This document shows, piece by piece, positions 46,918 through 56,815 of a stretch of 64,000 bases of DNA. The first letter of the stretch is position 1. Each line of letters starts with the position of its first letter. The position numbers and the translations under genes were made by a program. Below the pieces are notes generated by a model. It worked only from the letters and a program-made list of their open reading frames with translations. It ran no database searches and had not been told where the DNA came from. The DNA comes from Nigrospora sphaerica (lineage: Eukaryota; Ascomycota; Sordariomycetes; Amphisphaeriales; Apiosporaceae): assembly GCA_018287875.1 (NCBI GenBank), contig JAGVVL010000025.1:434001-498000 (forward strand). The letters run 5' to 3'.

Positions 46918-47403
46918 CTAGAAGACGCCCGCCGTGAAGTCGATGACCTGGGCGTCGTCCACTAAGCCCTCCATGCTCTTCACGAAAGCCAGGTGGGCCT
47001 GGTCGCTCTCAAGGTAGTATCTCCTGTCCTCCTCGTTCTTAAACTGGCTGATGAAAGCATGTTCGAAGCCGTGCTTGGAAATCATACGCTTAGCGGCACG
47101 CATTCCATCGTCGTCGTCGTCTCCTCCGGGGCTTCTACCTACCGATTTCCCCTCGGGGCTATTATTCTTGCCTCCGACCGCAGCCTTGACGTAAGGCTGC
47201 TTCGTCTCGGGATGCAGACAATTGGTTTGGAGCGCCAGCATCCGGTCGCAGGCCTGACCCGCCCTAAGGTGTCAGTCGCTGCTCTCGGCTTGACGTGGGG
47301 GGGCCTTTTTCCCGTTTGCTCCGGCAGCATGACTTACCGCCTGCACCTCCTGGGCCGAGACCGTCGGCTTGAACTTGAACAGGACGATGTGGTGAATGGT
47401 CAT
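46918..47403 (-). CDS. Dabb (stress-responsive A/B barrel) domain protein
   Basis: Two exons (47403-47338 and 47253-46918) join to 133 residues across an 84-base intron. The start was set at MTIHHIVLFKFKPTVSAQEV, the typical first strand of Dabb domains; upstream in-frame sequence is not protein-like. The second exon continues CDRMLALQTNC and, after a Gly/Asp-rich insert (GGDDDDDGMRAAKR), HGFEHAFISQFKNEEDRRYYLESDQAHLAFV and VIDFTAGVF. The HxxFV-like core and the terminal DF strand are the family pattern. These are small dimeric ferredoxin-like barrels; functions range from stress response to polyketide cyclisation. The acidic insert of about 25 residues is not standard. No biosynthetic genes are adjacent, so a general cellular role is more likely. 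Confidence 0.88.
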
Positions 47404-48170
47404 GGTTGCGGGTGCCCGAAGTGGGAGAAGCGAGAGAGAGGTTTGATTTTGGCGTTGGGGTCTCGAGACGCCGTTGATGAACTGCATCTCGTCAAAAACC
47501 CCGCCCACTAAAGCGGTTACTTCTGTATCCACCGCGACCGCGTAGCATCAGTATCACATCATGAAGCTCTCGTCAGCAGCGGTAGCGGCGCCGTCTCGTC
47601 GCCGCGAGGTGGTTACGATGTCTGGCCACGGCCCGAATTCACCGACCTCCCGTGCGACCGTTGATTTCACCAAGGCGGCCGGAAATCCCGGGCTTCCCAC
47701 CAGAGGCCAGGCCTTGCCAACCTGTCTGCAGGATACGTATGAACGGCAGAGGAGGTAGTTGGCTGGGACGGTGTTTCGACTGCTACACCACCAAGACTGC
47801 GTAAGCGAGGGATTCTTTGGGCATGTTTTCCACGTTGAGAAGCGTGGCACGCCCAGGTCAGCCGTCGATGCCGAGAGCTTTTACGGCGAGTCGAATGCTT
47901 CCCTGGACCGCCCCTAAAGTCTAATCTGCATCACACATCTACAAGCCAGCCATGGCAGTCAACGGTGGCCGAGGCCCGTACAGAATAGCAAAAGGACCTG
48001 CCGGCGTGAAAGGTGTCTATATCAGCGGTTCGGCCGGGCCTGGCCGGGAAGACTGTACGCGACTTTGCTCTTCTGCACTTCTTTCCAGGCTTTCTCGCTG
48101 ACGTACACGCACCCCGGATACCGACCTCTTCCCCCAAGAAAGCAGCGAAAGCCGGCATATAGCCCTCTCG
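47404..48170. other. intergenic region left of the FAD-oxidase fragment
   Basis: No gene is supported in 767 bases. It should contain the promoter of the Dabb gene at its left end. Confidence 0.5.
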
Positions 48171-48640
48171 ATGGAATCCGACACGCGGGTGCCCGGGGGC
48201 GTGTCGCGTGCGCAGGTGGCGGCCGACGTGCCGGCGCTGCTGCCACTCGTCGACGCGTGCCGGGCATCCACGTCTACATGGCGGCGAGCCCGTACTTTGC
48301 GGCGCTGGCGCGGGTGCAGGCGGCGACGAGCGACGTGCTCGACCGGGTCGTGGTGCGGCCGACGAGCGAGGCCGAGACGGTCGCGGCCGTGCGCGCGTGC
48401 GCGGCCGCCGTCCGCAATGGCGGATACGACGCGGGCGAGCGCAGCCGCACCGCGGGCGGCGTATGCCTCGACGTGCGCTCCCTCGCCCGCGTCGACGTCG
48501 CACCCGACCGTCGCTCCGCCCGCGTCGGCGGAGGAGTCGTCCTCGGCGCCCTCGGCGCCCGCCTGCGCCGCCTCAAGGCCCGCTACGGCCCCCACTACCT
48601 CTTCGCCAAGAGCACCCACGACCTGGGCGAGCAGAAGCCC
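48171..48640 (+). pseudogene. fragment of an FAD-linked oxidase (FAD-binding PCMH type)
   Basis: The frame from ATG 48171 reads MESDTRVPGGVSRAQVAADV and loses sense at about 48262. The neighbouring frame then reads VYMAASPYFAALARVQAATS, VVVRPTSEAETVAAVRACAA and RTAGGVCLDVRSLARVDVAP with RRSARVGGGVVLGALGARL. This matches the start of the FAD-binding domain of berberine-bridge-type oxidases: the xSPxYxxLxR segment, the VxPxSxxEV strand and the VxxGxxxGxL strand. The region that should carry the FAD-linking RGGGH is altered (RNGGYDAGERS). Homology fades after about 48600 and no substrate domain follows. The patch is much GC-richer than both flanks. I read it as a truncated, frameshifted relic; a chance match in GC-rich DNA cannot be excluded. 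Confidence 0.45.
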
Positions 48641-49068
48641 CCCGGCCTGGCCTCGGCGCGGCGAGAGAAGCGGTATCCGGATCATCGAGAGACGGGCAGC
48701 GACTGGGCAAGTCCTTGCGTCGTCAGGGTGAAATGGCACATGGAACACTTGAAGACAACACAGCCAGGTACGAGTCGGGCAGGTCGTGTATTCATCGCTC
48801 GTCAAGTCATGGCCTCTGTAGAATCATCCGCCATGAAGCGGCCTAAACCGCTCCGCAGTGGCTAACTTCGTCCAGTTACCTATTACCACTCTCGTGTCCG
48901 GAACGCCCCTTCGTGATTCGCTGCTGGAGCGTAACGCAGCGCCAAAAAACAAATCATAGTCACTTTCCACGGATATCGTCTCACTCAAGTGCTTATTCGT
49001 CGTCGACTGCCGATCTCCTCTCCTCCGAGATCCCTTTTCGCCCCGTCGGAACAGGCGGAAGGGTTTGT
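48641..49068. other. intergenic right of the FAD-oxidase fragment
   Basis: No gene is seen. The right end should hold the 3' UTR of the small membrane protein gene read from the minus strand. Confidence 0.5.
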
Positions 49069-49419
49069 TTATTTGTTCTTGACGGCGCGTGAGACGGGCG
49101 CGGAGCCCTGGCGCTGCGTGTACAGCATGTAGCCCAGGACGGCAGCGGCCACGGTGCCAAGTATGAAGAAGTTGTCTGTCACGGGCGATGAAAGACACGC
49201 GCAGGTCAGTAAAAGGTAGGGAGGGGGTTCACGGAGCAAGGGGGAAAACATACGAATGGCAAAGCCAAGGGTGCCCTCGACGAAGTGGACAAAGCCCTGG
49301 GCCAGGTCGGCGACCGACTGCAGCACGAACTGGAAGGCGTGAAGAACGGCGGCGAAGAGGCCCTGGATCACCTCGAAGATGGACTGCACAAAGTGGTTGA
49401 TGCCGGATGCGATGCCCAT
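49069..49419 (-). CDS. small membrane protein, 90 aa
   Basis: Two exons (49419-49254 and 49175-49069) join to 90 residues; the intron (GTATGT to GACAG, 78 bases) interrupts an otherwise open frame. Splicing gives GTLGFAIHNFFILGTVAAAV in place of a Pro-rich read-through. The first 50 residues are a long run of amphipathic helices with heptad-like Phe/Val/Ile (FVQSIFEVIQGLFAAVLHAF). Then a transmembrane segment FFILGTVAAAVLGYMLY and a short basic tail QRQGSAPVSRAVKNK follow. I know similar small uncharacterised proteins from Sordariomycetes but no function. Membrane binding by the amphipathic half plus a single anchor is an inference. The start MGIASGINHF has a good context (ACCATGG). Confidence 0.78.
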   Translation of the reverse strand: MGIASGINHFVQSIFEVIQGLFAAVLHAFQFVLQSVADLAQGFVHFVEGTLGFAIRMFSPLLREPPPYLLLTCACLSSPVTDNFFILGTVAAAVLGYMLYTQRQGSAPVSRAVKNK

Positions 49420-50711
49420 GGTGACGGGTAATTTTGTTGATGCAGCTTTAATGGTAGATTGGGAAGGGTAAGTAAGAACACCTGGTAATGTGGTTTGGGT
49501 GAGGGCCGTCGTAGTAGGCGAGGTTCAGTTGCGCGTGGTTGGATGTTATGCGAGAGGGTGAAATAAAGCAAGAGGGAGGGAAGGAGTAATTGCGTCTAAA
49601 TGTACGGATTGGGCCGGTGATGCCTATGGCTTTTGTACCTCTTTCCTACGTAATCCAAGCGTTCATCCAGCTTGCAAGGGCGCATCGTCCCTCCCTCCCT
49701 TCCTCTTTCTCTCCTTTAGCAAATCCGATTGCTCTGGATGCGCAAACGCAACATGCATCCAGCCGCCCGTTTCCATACCGGCGCCCACCGAATAAGGCTG
49801 CGATGGCGCATCTTGGCTCCCGTCGGTACGGTTCCCCGACAACTACGTCAAGACCCACGTGCTTTGTGGCACCCGAGGACAAAGAGGAAAAACCGGTTAT
49901 GACGGCCTGGCAGGGCTGCCCCTCTCAGCCGCCGCGTCTGGGTATATAGGCATGTGGGCGTGGAAGGATCACGATGCGTCGTGGAATGGCGGCTGGGTGA
50001 CGCTGCATCGAGGAGGCCGGGCTGTGGCGGTGCCGTGACGTCAAGCGTGCTCCCCGAAGCGGGAGAAAAGACTCCGGCCTGCCTGCCTGTCGGAGCATTG
50101 CCGAGGAATACTCCGGAGTGTTGTAGAAATATTGATGGATCTCCGTCTCGTTGTCTAAAGCGGAAACCCCTCCAGCTATGACTGGCATGTAGGTCTAAGA
50201 TCTGTCTTTCCATTTTGGTGGTTTTCCAGGCTTCTGATTGCTTGGCGGTGGAGGCGATGCTCTCTCCCACTCTTTCTTTCTCCCACCCACAAACACACTC
50301 TCCCCACGCCGAGACGCCTTATGGAGATGGGAGACGCGTCCAGACCACCAATCGTTTTTATCCGGCTCGCTCAAGCAGATGGCTGCTGATGTTTATATCC
50401 CGTCGGAGGCCCATCGGGACATAGGATGATTGCTACAGCCCAGTGTCGGGTATCGAGCCATTACAACATCACGTTCCTCGATTCCGGCCTAGCTTGTTGC
50501 TTGACCTCTACCTACCAGTGCCGCAAGCGCCTCGCCCGCCCTTTCGACCCGCAACCACGACTTGGACTACCTATTAGCTTCGTGCCCCGTCCCGTCTGTC
50601 GGCTCCGCAACCACCAACCGCGGAAAACACGGGTTTATGATCTTCTTAAGTCCCGCTAGACGACAATACCTTCATCCAATCAGGCCTTCTTCACGATGTC
50701 CTGGATTCTCC
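49420..50711. other. intergenic between small membrane protein and tRNA-Ser
   Basis: No gene is supported in 1.3 kb. A minus-strand frame at 49848-50270 has no domain. The left part should be the promoter of the small membrane protein gene. Confidence 0.5.
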
Positions 50712-50810
50712 GGCGCTTTGGCAGAGTGGTTATTGCGTAAGACTAGAATTTCTTCTATCTTCTGACATCTTATTCCTTCGGGAGCGCAGGTTCAAATCCT
50801 GCAGGCGTCG
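50712..50810 (+). tRNA. tRNA-Ser (AGA) with an 18-base intron
   Basis: The acceptor stem is GGCGCTT (50712-50718) with AGGCGTC (50803-50809) and discriminator G, as expected for eukaryotic serine tRNAs. The D-stem is GCA/TGC, the anticodon stem TAAGA/TCTTA, and the T-arm GCAGG-TTCAAAT-CCTGC. Anticodon AGA lies at 50745-50747. The intron is 50749-50766, directly after base 37. The long variable arm (TCC-TTC-GGGA) confirms class II. A T-run (aatttttt, 50811-50818) follows at once and is a good RNA polymerase III terminator. Confidence 0.93.
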
Positions 50811-51372
50811 AATTTTTTGTCCCGCTTGCCTTGATGAGCCATTGGCATCGTATCAATCTTCTATTTTTGTCTACAGGAAACTGCGCAGGCCCCTGCATGT
50901 GCTTGCCTGGTGTCATGCACCAACAGATCGTTTTGTCCCGCCCGGGCGCGCTTTCCCCCTATCTATATACGTTTCAGACAAATAACTATCATACTAGCTG
51001 TAATACCATCGCGTGACACCTTCACCACTTCCTGAGCAAATGAGTCCATCCCCCATTGGCCCGAACCCTGATCTACATATACGTACGCCCAGAGGAGGCC
51101 GTACCCAAGCCGGGGCGTGTAAGCGGAAGGCGGGTGAAACATGACGTCAAACCGCGCCCGGGGGTAGACAAGGGACAAGATCGTACGTATTCCCATCTTG
51201 GACGACGACGCTGGTGCAAACCCGATAATATACATAGATAGGTAGACCGACGTCTCGCCAAACCCCAAACCTACGTAACCCCCCCATTGCGTAAAGACAC
51301 CCCGACCAAAACCCCGAGGAGGAACACCGAAATCACCCCCCCCCCCCCACCCCAAGTCGCCCCCCGCCCACG
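50811..51372. other. intergenic between tRNA-Ser and small acidic-tailed protein
   Basis: It begins with the polymerase III terminator and ends with a C-rich 5' UTR that includes a run of about 14 C (51335-51348). No gene is seen. Confidence 0.55.
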
Positions 51373-51717
51373 ATGCCATCATCGTCGACGACCTTCAGCT
51401 CGAGCTCCTTCTCGACTTGGACTACGTCGTCCACAACCTCGACGTCTTCTTCTTCGTCGCGCAACGACGGCCAACCGCGCACGACGGAGACGAAGAAGGA
51501 GACGTACACGGAGCGGGCGACGTTCAACGACGCCGACGGCGGCCGCGTGGAGCGGACACTGACGGCCACGGGCCAGCCGACGCGGCGCGAGACGACGCGC
51601 CTCGACGCCCAGGGCCGCCCGCGCCGCCGTCGCGCCTTGCCCGCGGGGGCCGACGGCGACGACGACGACGACGAGACTAATGAGGAGGAGTTCGACGACC
51701 ACGAGCATCGCCATTAG
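51373..51717 (+). CDS. small Ser/Thr-rich protein with acidic tail, 114 aa
   Basis: Single exon. Residues 1-35 are almost only Ser and Thr. The middle has ETKKETYTERATFNDADGGR followed by VERTLTATGQPTRRETTRLD and AQGRPRRRR, and the end is DDDDDETNEEEFDDHEHRH. The middle layout (a marker-like S/T stretch, a TxxATGxxT strand, then R-x-D-x-QGR) recurs in small uncharacterised fungal proteins I have seen, so it is probably a real gene. There is no signal peptide or membrane segment. Function is unknown. Low complexity and the GC-rich context reduce certainty, and an overlapping minus-strand frame (51379-51933) is considered a shadow. Confidence 0.58.
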   Translation: MPSSSTTFSSSSFSTWTTSSTTSTSSSSSRNDGQPRTTETKKETYTERATFNDADGGRVERTLTATGQPTRRETTRLDAQGRPRRRRALPAGADGDDDDDETNEEEFDDHEHRH

Positions 51718-52800
51718 GATACCGCGCATCGGCGGTGAAATATGCGCATCGCTGTGTTGTGTGTAGGTTCCGAGCCGGAAAAGGGCGCAGTGTATACGGT
51801 CGAGCCGGGCCACGAAAAGCCCATACAAATTATAATACTCATCCGAACCGCCAAACGAAAGCCGGGCTGCGCACTTTTCCCAAGAAAGTTGACTTTCCGT
51901 GAAGAGTGGGTGACGAGGATGGATGCATCTCAAGAGGGCGCCATCTCTCGTCGCAGACTCGCCAAAGCAAGCGAGCGGCCGCCATGTTTTCCAGAAAGCA
52001 AGAGCGTTCCATTAGCCATAATACCTAGAAGATGCTAAGTTGCAATCTTTCGCGCCGCGCCCTAGATCGTAGCCCTGATCTGAATATACCTCCCCGCACC
52101 CAAACCGCGTTCCTCCAGCCTGTAGGGAGGGGCATTGCTGCCAATCGGGTAGTATAACACCAGTGCCGAGAAATCAAAGTCGCTAGAACGATTCCGTGCT
52201 GGTGCAATGTTTCCAGTGACGCCGTAACCATGTCGATGCCCATGCCAATGACGAAAGGAAAATGGGGGTATCATTGTGTGCATCCGCAAGACCGACCGTG
52301 CCCAAATCGAGCCAAAGACATTTGCTCGACATCCTCCACCGTCGAGCGGTGTCAACCACACCCTGCGAAGTTTCCCTGATCTCCCCAACGTTTGGAGACC
52401 GTGCTCCGTCTCGCCATATGGTCGTAGAACATGTGTACATGCGTATCCTCGTGTGCAACGTGGTGCTGCTCCGTGCAGAACACAGGCGCCGAAACGCCTG
52501 AAAAAAATGAACGTCGAGAGACGCCTTTGAACCATTACGGCCCAAAAGACACCCATGGCGTAGTGTGAATCCAGATTGAAGGCCACAGAAGTCGTGGCGC
52601 ATCCAAGCCTCGGTAGTGACACATCCTGCCATGGAGCCAACATACCAAGTCGTATCGTACAGCATCATCGACGTAAAGAAGATGGGAGAAGGGAAAACAA
52701 AGAAGGAAAAGGAAGGAAAAGGAGTGAGGCTAAGGATATATGCAAGCAGAGAATCGCAATCGCTGCCGCACTCTGCAAGTCCGTCGCCGACGGCCCCAGT
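51718..52800. other. intergenic, convergent 3' ends
   Basis: No gene is supported in 1.08 kb. Frames on both strands (for example 52062-52643 minus) are not protein-like. A purine-rich AAGG tract lies at about 52670-52730, just beyond the NYN gene stop codon. Confidence 0.55.
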
Positions 52801-54792
52801 TCAATAGGAAGACTCCAGCCAGTCCGCTAGCAGGTCTTCATAGAAGGTGTCCAGCTCAATGATGCGGAATTGCTTCGAATATTTGTCCGTGAAGGGTGCC
52901 CGCCTCCATACAGAAGAAAGACACTTCTTCCAAGAGACGACCTCGACATTCCAGCCTCGGTCCATAGCCTTCATGGAGTAATGGGCAAACCCTTCGGAGA
53001 ACTCGGCTTCCTTGGCGTCTCCTGTTGCAAGGACCATGGTGCCGGGATAGTCATAGTCAACCAAGCTCGATTGCATGGCAAGATGCAGGTTCTCATCAAC
53101 ACCCTGCTCGCCCAGCTTGATGCGTGGGCAAAGAACAGGTGATGATCCTGAACCCCCACCAGACTCGTCTTCACTAGTGGTAGTCCAGTCAAGGGTTGAT
53201 GGCGTGGGGCCAGACGCATATCTTTGCAACTTCCGTCCGAAGCGAGGCACCGAGTGGTCATGCTTGGCTACTCGCAGCATCTTGGCCGTATCATAGCCCG
53301 CAGACTCGGCCTCGACAAAATGCGCCGGCGGTCTCTCCTGCTCGTGAGCGCTGACCACCGATCCCGCTAGCTTCCTCTTTACCACATTGCGGTCGCGCTC
53401 CAAGATGTGCGCAAGCTGTCGAAAAAGAAAGAATGTAGGCGGTAGGTGCATGTAGGTGGACTTGGGTATGTTGTTCTTGGCTCGGTAGTGCTCCTCAAAA
53501 CCGATGAAAATGTTGGACATGTCGACGAAAATATGAACGTGCCGGCGCTCTCCTGTGTCGCTAAGTAGACCTTTGAGCTCCATCTTTCGGTGTAGCTTGT
53601 CCGCCCTGCTGGGCTCCTCGCCCACGACATTTTGTCCAGCAACCGGCTGCTGAGGGTACAGATCAAGTAGTTCTCGCGTGATCGCCAAGGCCATCGAATG
53701 CTCCAGGCGTATGGACCTAGCAACGCCTGTGGCTGAAGGGCTGGGCTGATCATTGAAAGCGATACGTTTCTGATACGCATTCATCTTGCCGGCCCGGGCG
53801 GCTGCTAGGTGCACCTCTGCACGCGCCTCGTCTTCTTTCGTCCCGGGGGGGATGGCGACGCTAGTCCACTTGGCTCCGTTGTCGGCTGCGCAAACGGGCG
53901 CAGCTCGAAAAGGGCTCTGCCATTTTTCGGCGGTATCATCTTCCCCAGCGCGGGCCTTTCTTCCCGTTTGTTGCAGATACCGCGCGACAGCTTTCCGCCA
54001 CTCTTTGTCTCGCGATTGAGGTTGGGCTTCCGCCTGCGTGCACGCCATCGCAATGTCGTAGAGTGACTGAGTTGGCTGATCTGGCAGGTTTTCCGCGCCG
54101 CCAGCAATAAGCTTCCAACGGGCTCTCCAAAAGGCCAGAAAGCCTGAAGGCCCCCGCAGCGCCTCGTCGAACGATTCAGGTGTGGTATGAACAGCTGGTC
54201 GAATCGGGGAACGTGTTTCTTGGCCAGTGTTGTACTGCGAAATCAAGCGACTGACAAAGTCAAGAGCCACGTCCCCGCCCGAAACTCCAGCGTCCGCAAT
54301 CAGGGCGTGGAAGGAAGCGCGGTCAGCATTCATTCGATCTTGCATGCCTTCTGAAAGACTGGTGCCCCAGGTCGACCTGGTTGGCGTTGTGTCATTTCTA
54401 TGGGACCGACGGTTTTCCGGAGTGCGGAAACTCGAAATGGGCTGCGGTAACTGTGGCAGCAGTGGCACCAGGCCCGGAGTGTTCCCAGTTATCGAGGGCT
54501 TTCCAGGTGTGGGCGGTGATGAATCTGGTGTGACATAGTGGTGGTCCTGTGAGGCTTTCGAGGACGTCGATTCCGAAGAACTCCCAGTCAAGTTGGAGGT
54601 AGCATCATCGTCCTGGTTTGCCGGACCGTCGACAGCAAAGCCACGCAGCCTATCGGTGATGGACGACAGATCGCCCAGGCGAGGTAATGATGGCTTTCTG
54701 CTTGGCGAAACTCGGGAGCCATTGGGACCGGGCCGCTGCGCGACGGCGAGCCGACGGGCTGGTGAAGGCAGCGCCTCCAAGTTAGCCGACAT
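52801..54792 (-). CDS. NYN (PIN-like nuclease) domain protein
   Basis: A single exon encodes 663 residues. The N-terminal 380 residues are disordered and Ser/Pro/Thr-rich, with a partly ordered patch around FHALIADAGVSGGDVALDFV. The C-terminal part is an NYN domain: VHIFVDMSNIFIGFEEHYRA (first acidic Asp and Asn), EAESAGYDTAKMLRV, KLGEQGVDENLHLAMQSSLV, the YPGTMVLATGDAKEAEFSEG block with GD and later acid, and GWNVEVVSWKKCLSSVWRR. The acids DMSN, GVDE and TGDA form the expected metal site of PIN/NYN ribonucleases. A role in RNA processing or decay is inferred from the fold. No RNA-binding domain is visible. The start MSANLEALPSPARRL is the only sensible ATG. Confidence 0.88.
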   Translation of the reverse strand: MSANLEALPSPARRLAVAQRPGPNGSRVSPSRKPSLPRLGDLSSITDRLRGFAVDGPANQDDDATSNLTGSSSESTSSKASQDHHYVTPDSSPPTPGKPSITGNTPGLVPLLPQLPQPISSFRTPENRRSHRNDTTPTRSTWGTSLSEGMQDRMNADRASFHALIADAGVSGGDVALDFVSRLISQYNTGQETRSPIRPAVHTTPESFDEALRGPSGFLAFWRARWKLIAGGAENLPDQPTQSLYDIAMACTQAEAQPQSRDKEWRKAVARYLQQTGRKARAGEDDTAEKWQSPFRAAPVCAADNGAKWTSVAIPPGTKEDEARAEVHLAAARAGKMNAYQKRIAFNDQPSPSATGVARSIRLEHSMALAITRELLDLYPQQPVAGQNVVGEEPSRADKLHRKMELKGLLSDTGERRHVHIFVDMSNIFIGFEEHYRAKNNIPKSTYMHLPPTFFLFRQLAHILERDRNVVKRKLAGSVVSAHEQERPPAHFVEAESAGYDTAKMLRVAKHDHSVPRFGRKLQRYASGPTPSTLDWTTTSEDESGGGSGSSPVLCPRIKLGEQGVDENLHLAMQSSLVDYDYPGTMVLATGDAKEAEFSEGFAHYSMKAMDRGWNVEVVSWKKCLSSVWRRAPFTDKYSKQFRIIELDTFYEDLLADWLESSY

Positions 54793-56815
54793 GGGAAAGA
54801 TGCTGGGTCACCGCCAACACAGACAAGTTAAATCGACCAAGAAGAGGGCAGAAGTAAAGAGGAAGATTGGGAAGAAGAAAAATCGCCTTGACTGCAGAAG
54901 AACGCGGCTGTCAGCAAAACACGATCGTTTTAGATGAATCACGGCTCGGTGTTGGCCGGGGAAGGGTGTGAAGCAGGATGGAGAGGTGGGACCCGATGCA
55001 GGCGACTTGCTTTGGCATGGGCAGTCATTGTTATTTTGCGCGAGACGAACAGGACGGCGGTGTTCTGTATGTCCCGGCGAACAAAGCAACATGCTGTTCT
55101 CTCAAAGGGGCAATGAGCGGGGAAGGTGCTGAATGCCCACTAGGCATCATTGCTGGGGGGAGAACAATCGTTGCTCAAGTCTAAATGCCATCCATGCCTG
55201 AGGAGGGCCGAAAGGATGGCGGGCAAGCGGACGTTTCTTTCGACTTACCTCGCTCTCATAAACAAATAAATCGTCTTCGATGGGGGGAGATGAGTGAAAG
55301 GAGAAGGAAACGCCGGGCGACGCCCTCGTTTTAACGAGTTGCTCCAGAAGTGCAACAGGAGATGGCTGATGGTGGTGGTGGGGGGCAAAGGTCACCTGAG
55401 ATGATGGTGAGTTGGGGGAAGAGGGAAACGAGATCGGGCAGAGGCTGGAGAGGCCGGAGAGCCAGGTGGCCGAGGACAACCAACTTCAAGCAGCCGCCAG
55501 TTCAACAGCCACAGTAAACTTTTGTCGGCGATCTGGTAAATCGGCGCAGCGATGTTGTATGCAGCGAAGAAGGCGAGGGAGAACATGCCCATGAAGAACT
55601 GCAGTCATCCGGGGAACCGATGCGGCGGTGATTCATGGATAGCCAGCCGTTGGATCCATGGATGCAGGGAGTGGATTTTAGGAGCTGGATGGGTGGCGGG
55701 ATCGCGGGTGGAGTACGACGCGGCTGCGCTAAATCATCCAGAGCAGGGCGGTGTCGTACCTGGAGGTCCAGCTTGCCACAGCTGTCGCAATAAAGTACAC
55801 CATCGAGTGCATGCGTCTCAATTGGGTACTTCGGGGCAGCAGGCAGACACCGCCAAGGGGACCCATGCTTGCACTGGCCGTTCTATGGGGAAAAGGCATG
55901 GGAGCGGATTTGGCCCGGCAAGTTCCTCTCGTGGGGTACATAGGAGCGAGCAACCGTTGGACTGCAAGGTTGCCGATGTTGCTGCAGTGTTCTCATCAGG
56001 GGCTAAAACGTTCACGCCCGAAAAAAAAAGGACTAGAAATGGATGGGATCGCACGGGACGCCGCCAATTTGTAGGGCAATTTTGCAGGGTGGCGGTTTTG
56101 TCTCTGCGAACCTCCCGCCACCTATGCGAGATACGAGCTGTGCAACTTGGCACAGCATCATGTAAGTACATCCACTACCGCAGGTATGCGATATGTCCAG
56201 CCAGCCTGCCCAGCTGCACCCCGGCAGGCCTTGTCTCGACCCGTCTTGCACCGAGCGCCAATGGCCCGGCATGGATGTTTCGGTAGCCCCAACAGGATGT
56301 GCAACACGGCTAGCCCGTAAGGCTGTTCATGTGTGCGTGTGTGCGCGCGTACTCCGTAGCTGCAGGTCGATGCCGTACACGGGCGAGACGGGTTAAGCCG
56401 CCGGCTGCCGCTCCGCCAAGATGGACCCGAGGATGGGGATATTGCCGTATTGGCCGGCTGGTTGAAGCCTACACAGGCCGCAACAGGAAACTGTGATGCT
56501 GTGGGAGATGAGTCGCTTCCATGCTAATAAAGTGCAGAGCCCTCTTTGCGTAACAAGCATGGTAAGTAGTAAACAAGCCTCTTCCGGGGCCGATCGCTAT
56601 TAGGAGATGGATACCTGGGTGGAGCACTATATCCGAACCGTCTCGAGCACCATCTCGATCTCTTGGCGTTACTGGTGCCGCTATGCCCACAATTGTACTC
56701 CATACAGTCAAACCATGTTCCCGAGCCAATGCCAACGACATGGTATCGTGGGAAAACCTCCTTATCAATGCTGCACTCCTGAACGCCATCCCGGAACGCC
56801 CATCTCGGCTCCTGC
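54793..56815. other. 2-kb region upstream of NYN gene; possible missed small gene
   Basis: The left part holds the NYN gene promoter and perhaps 5' UTR exons. Between about 55240 and 55880 the minus strand has protein-like pieces with splice signals, described under findings, but no complete model could be built. The plus-strand frame 55552-56286 (244 codons) has no domain. Confidence 0.45.

Noticed and set aside
48017..48805. 262-codon minus-strand ORF across the FAD-oxidase fragment
   Set aside because: Ala/Arg/Gly-rich mirror of the GC-rich plus strand; the plus-strand frames carry the family motifs.
55552..56286. 244-codon plus-strand ORF
   Set aside because: Cys/His/Arg-rich without spacing of any zinc motif; the opposite strand gives more protein-like pieces.
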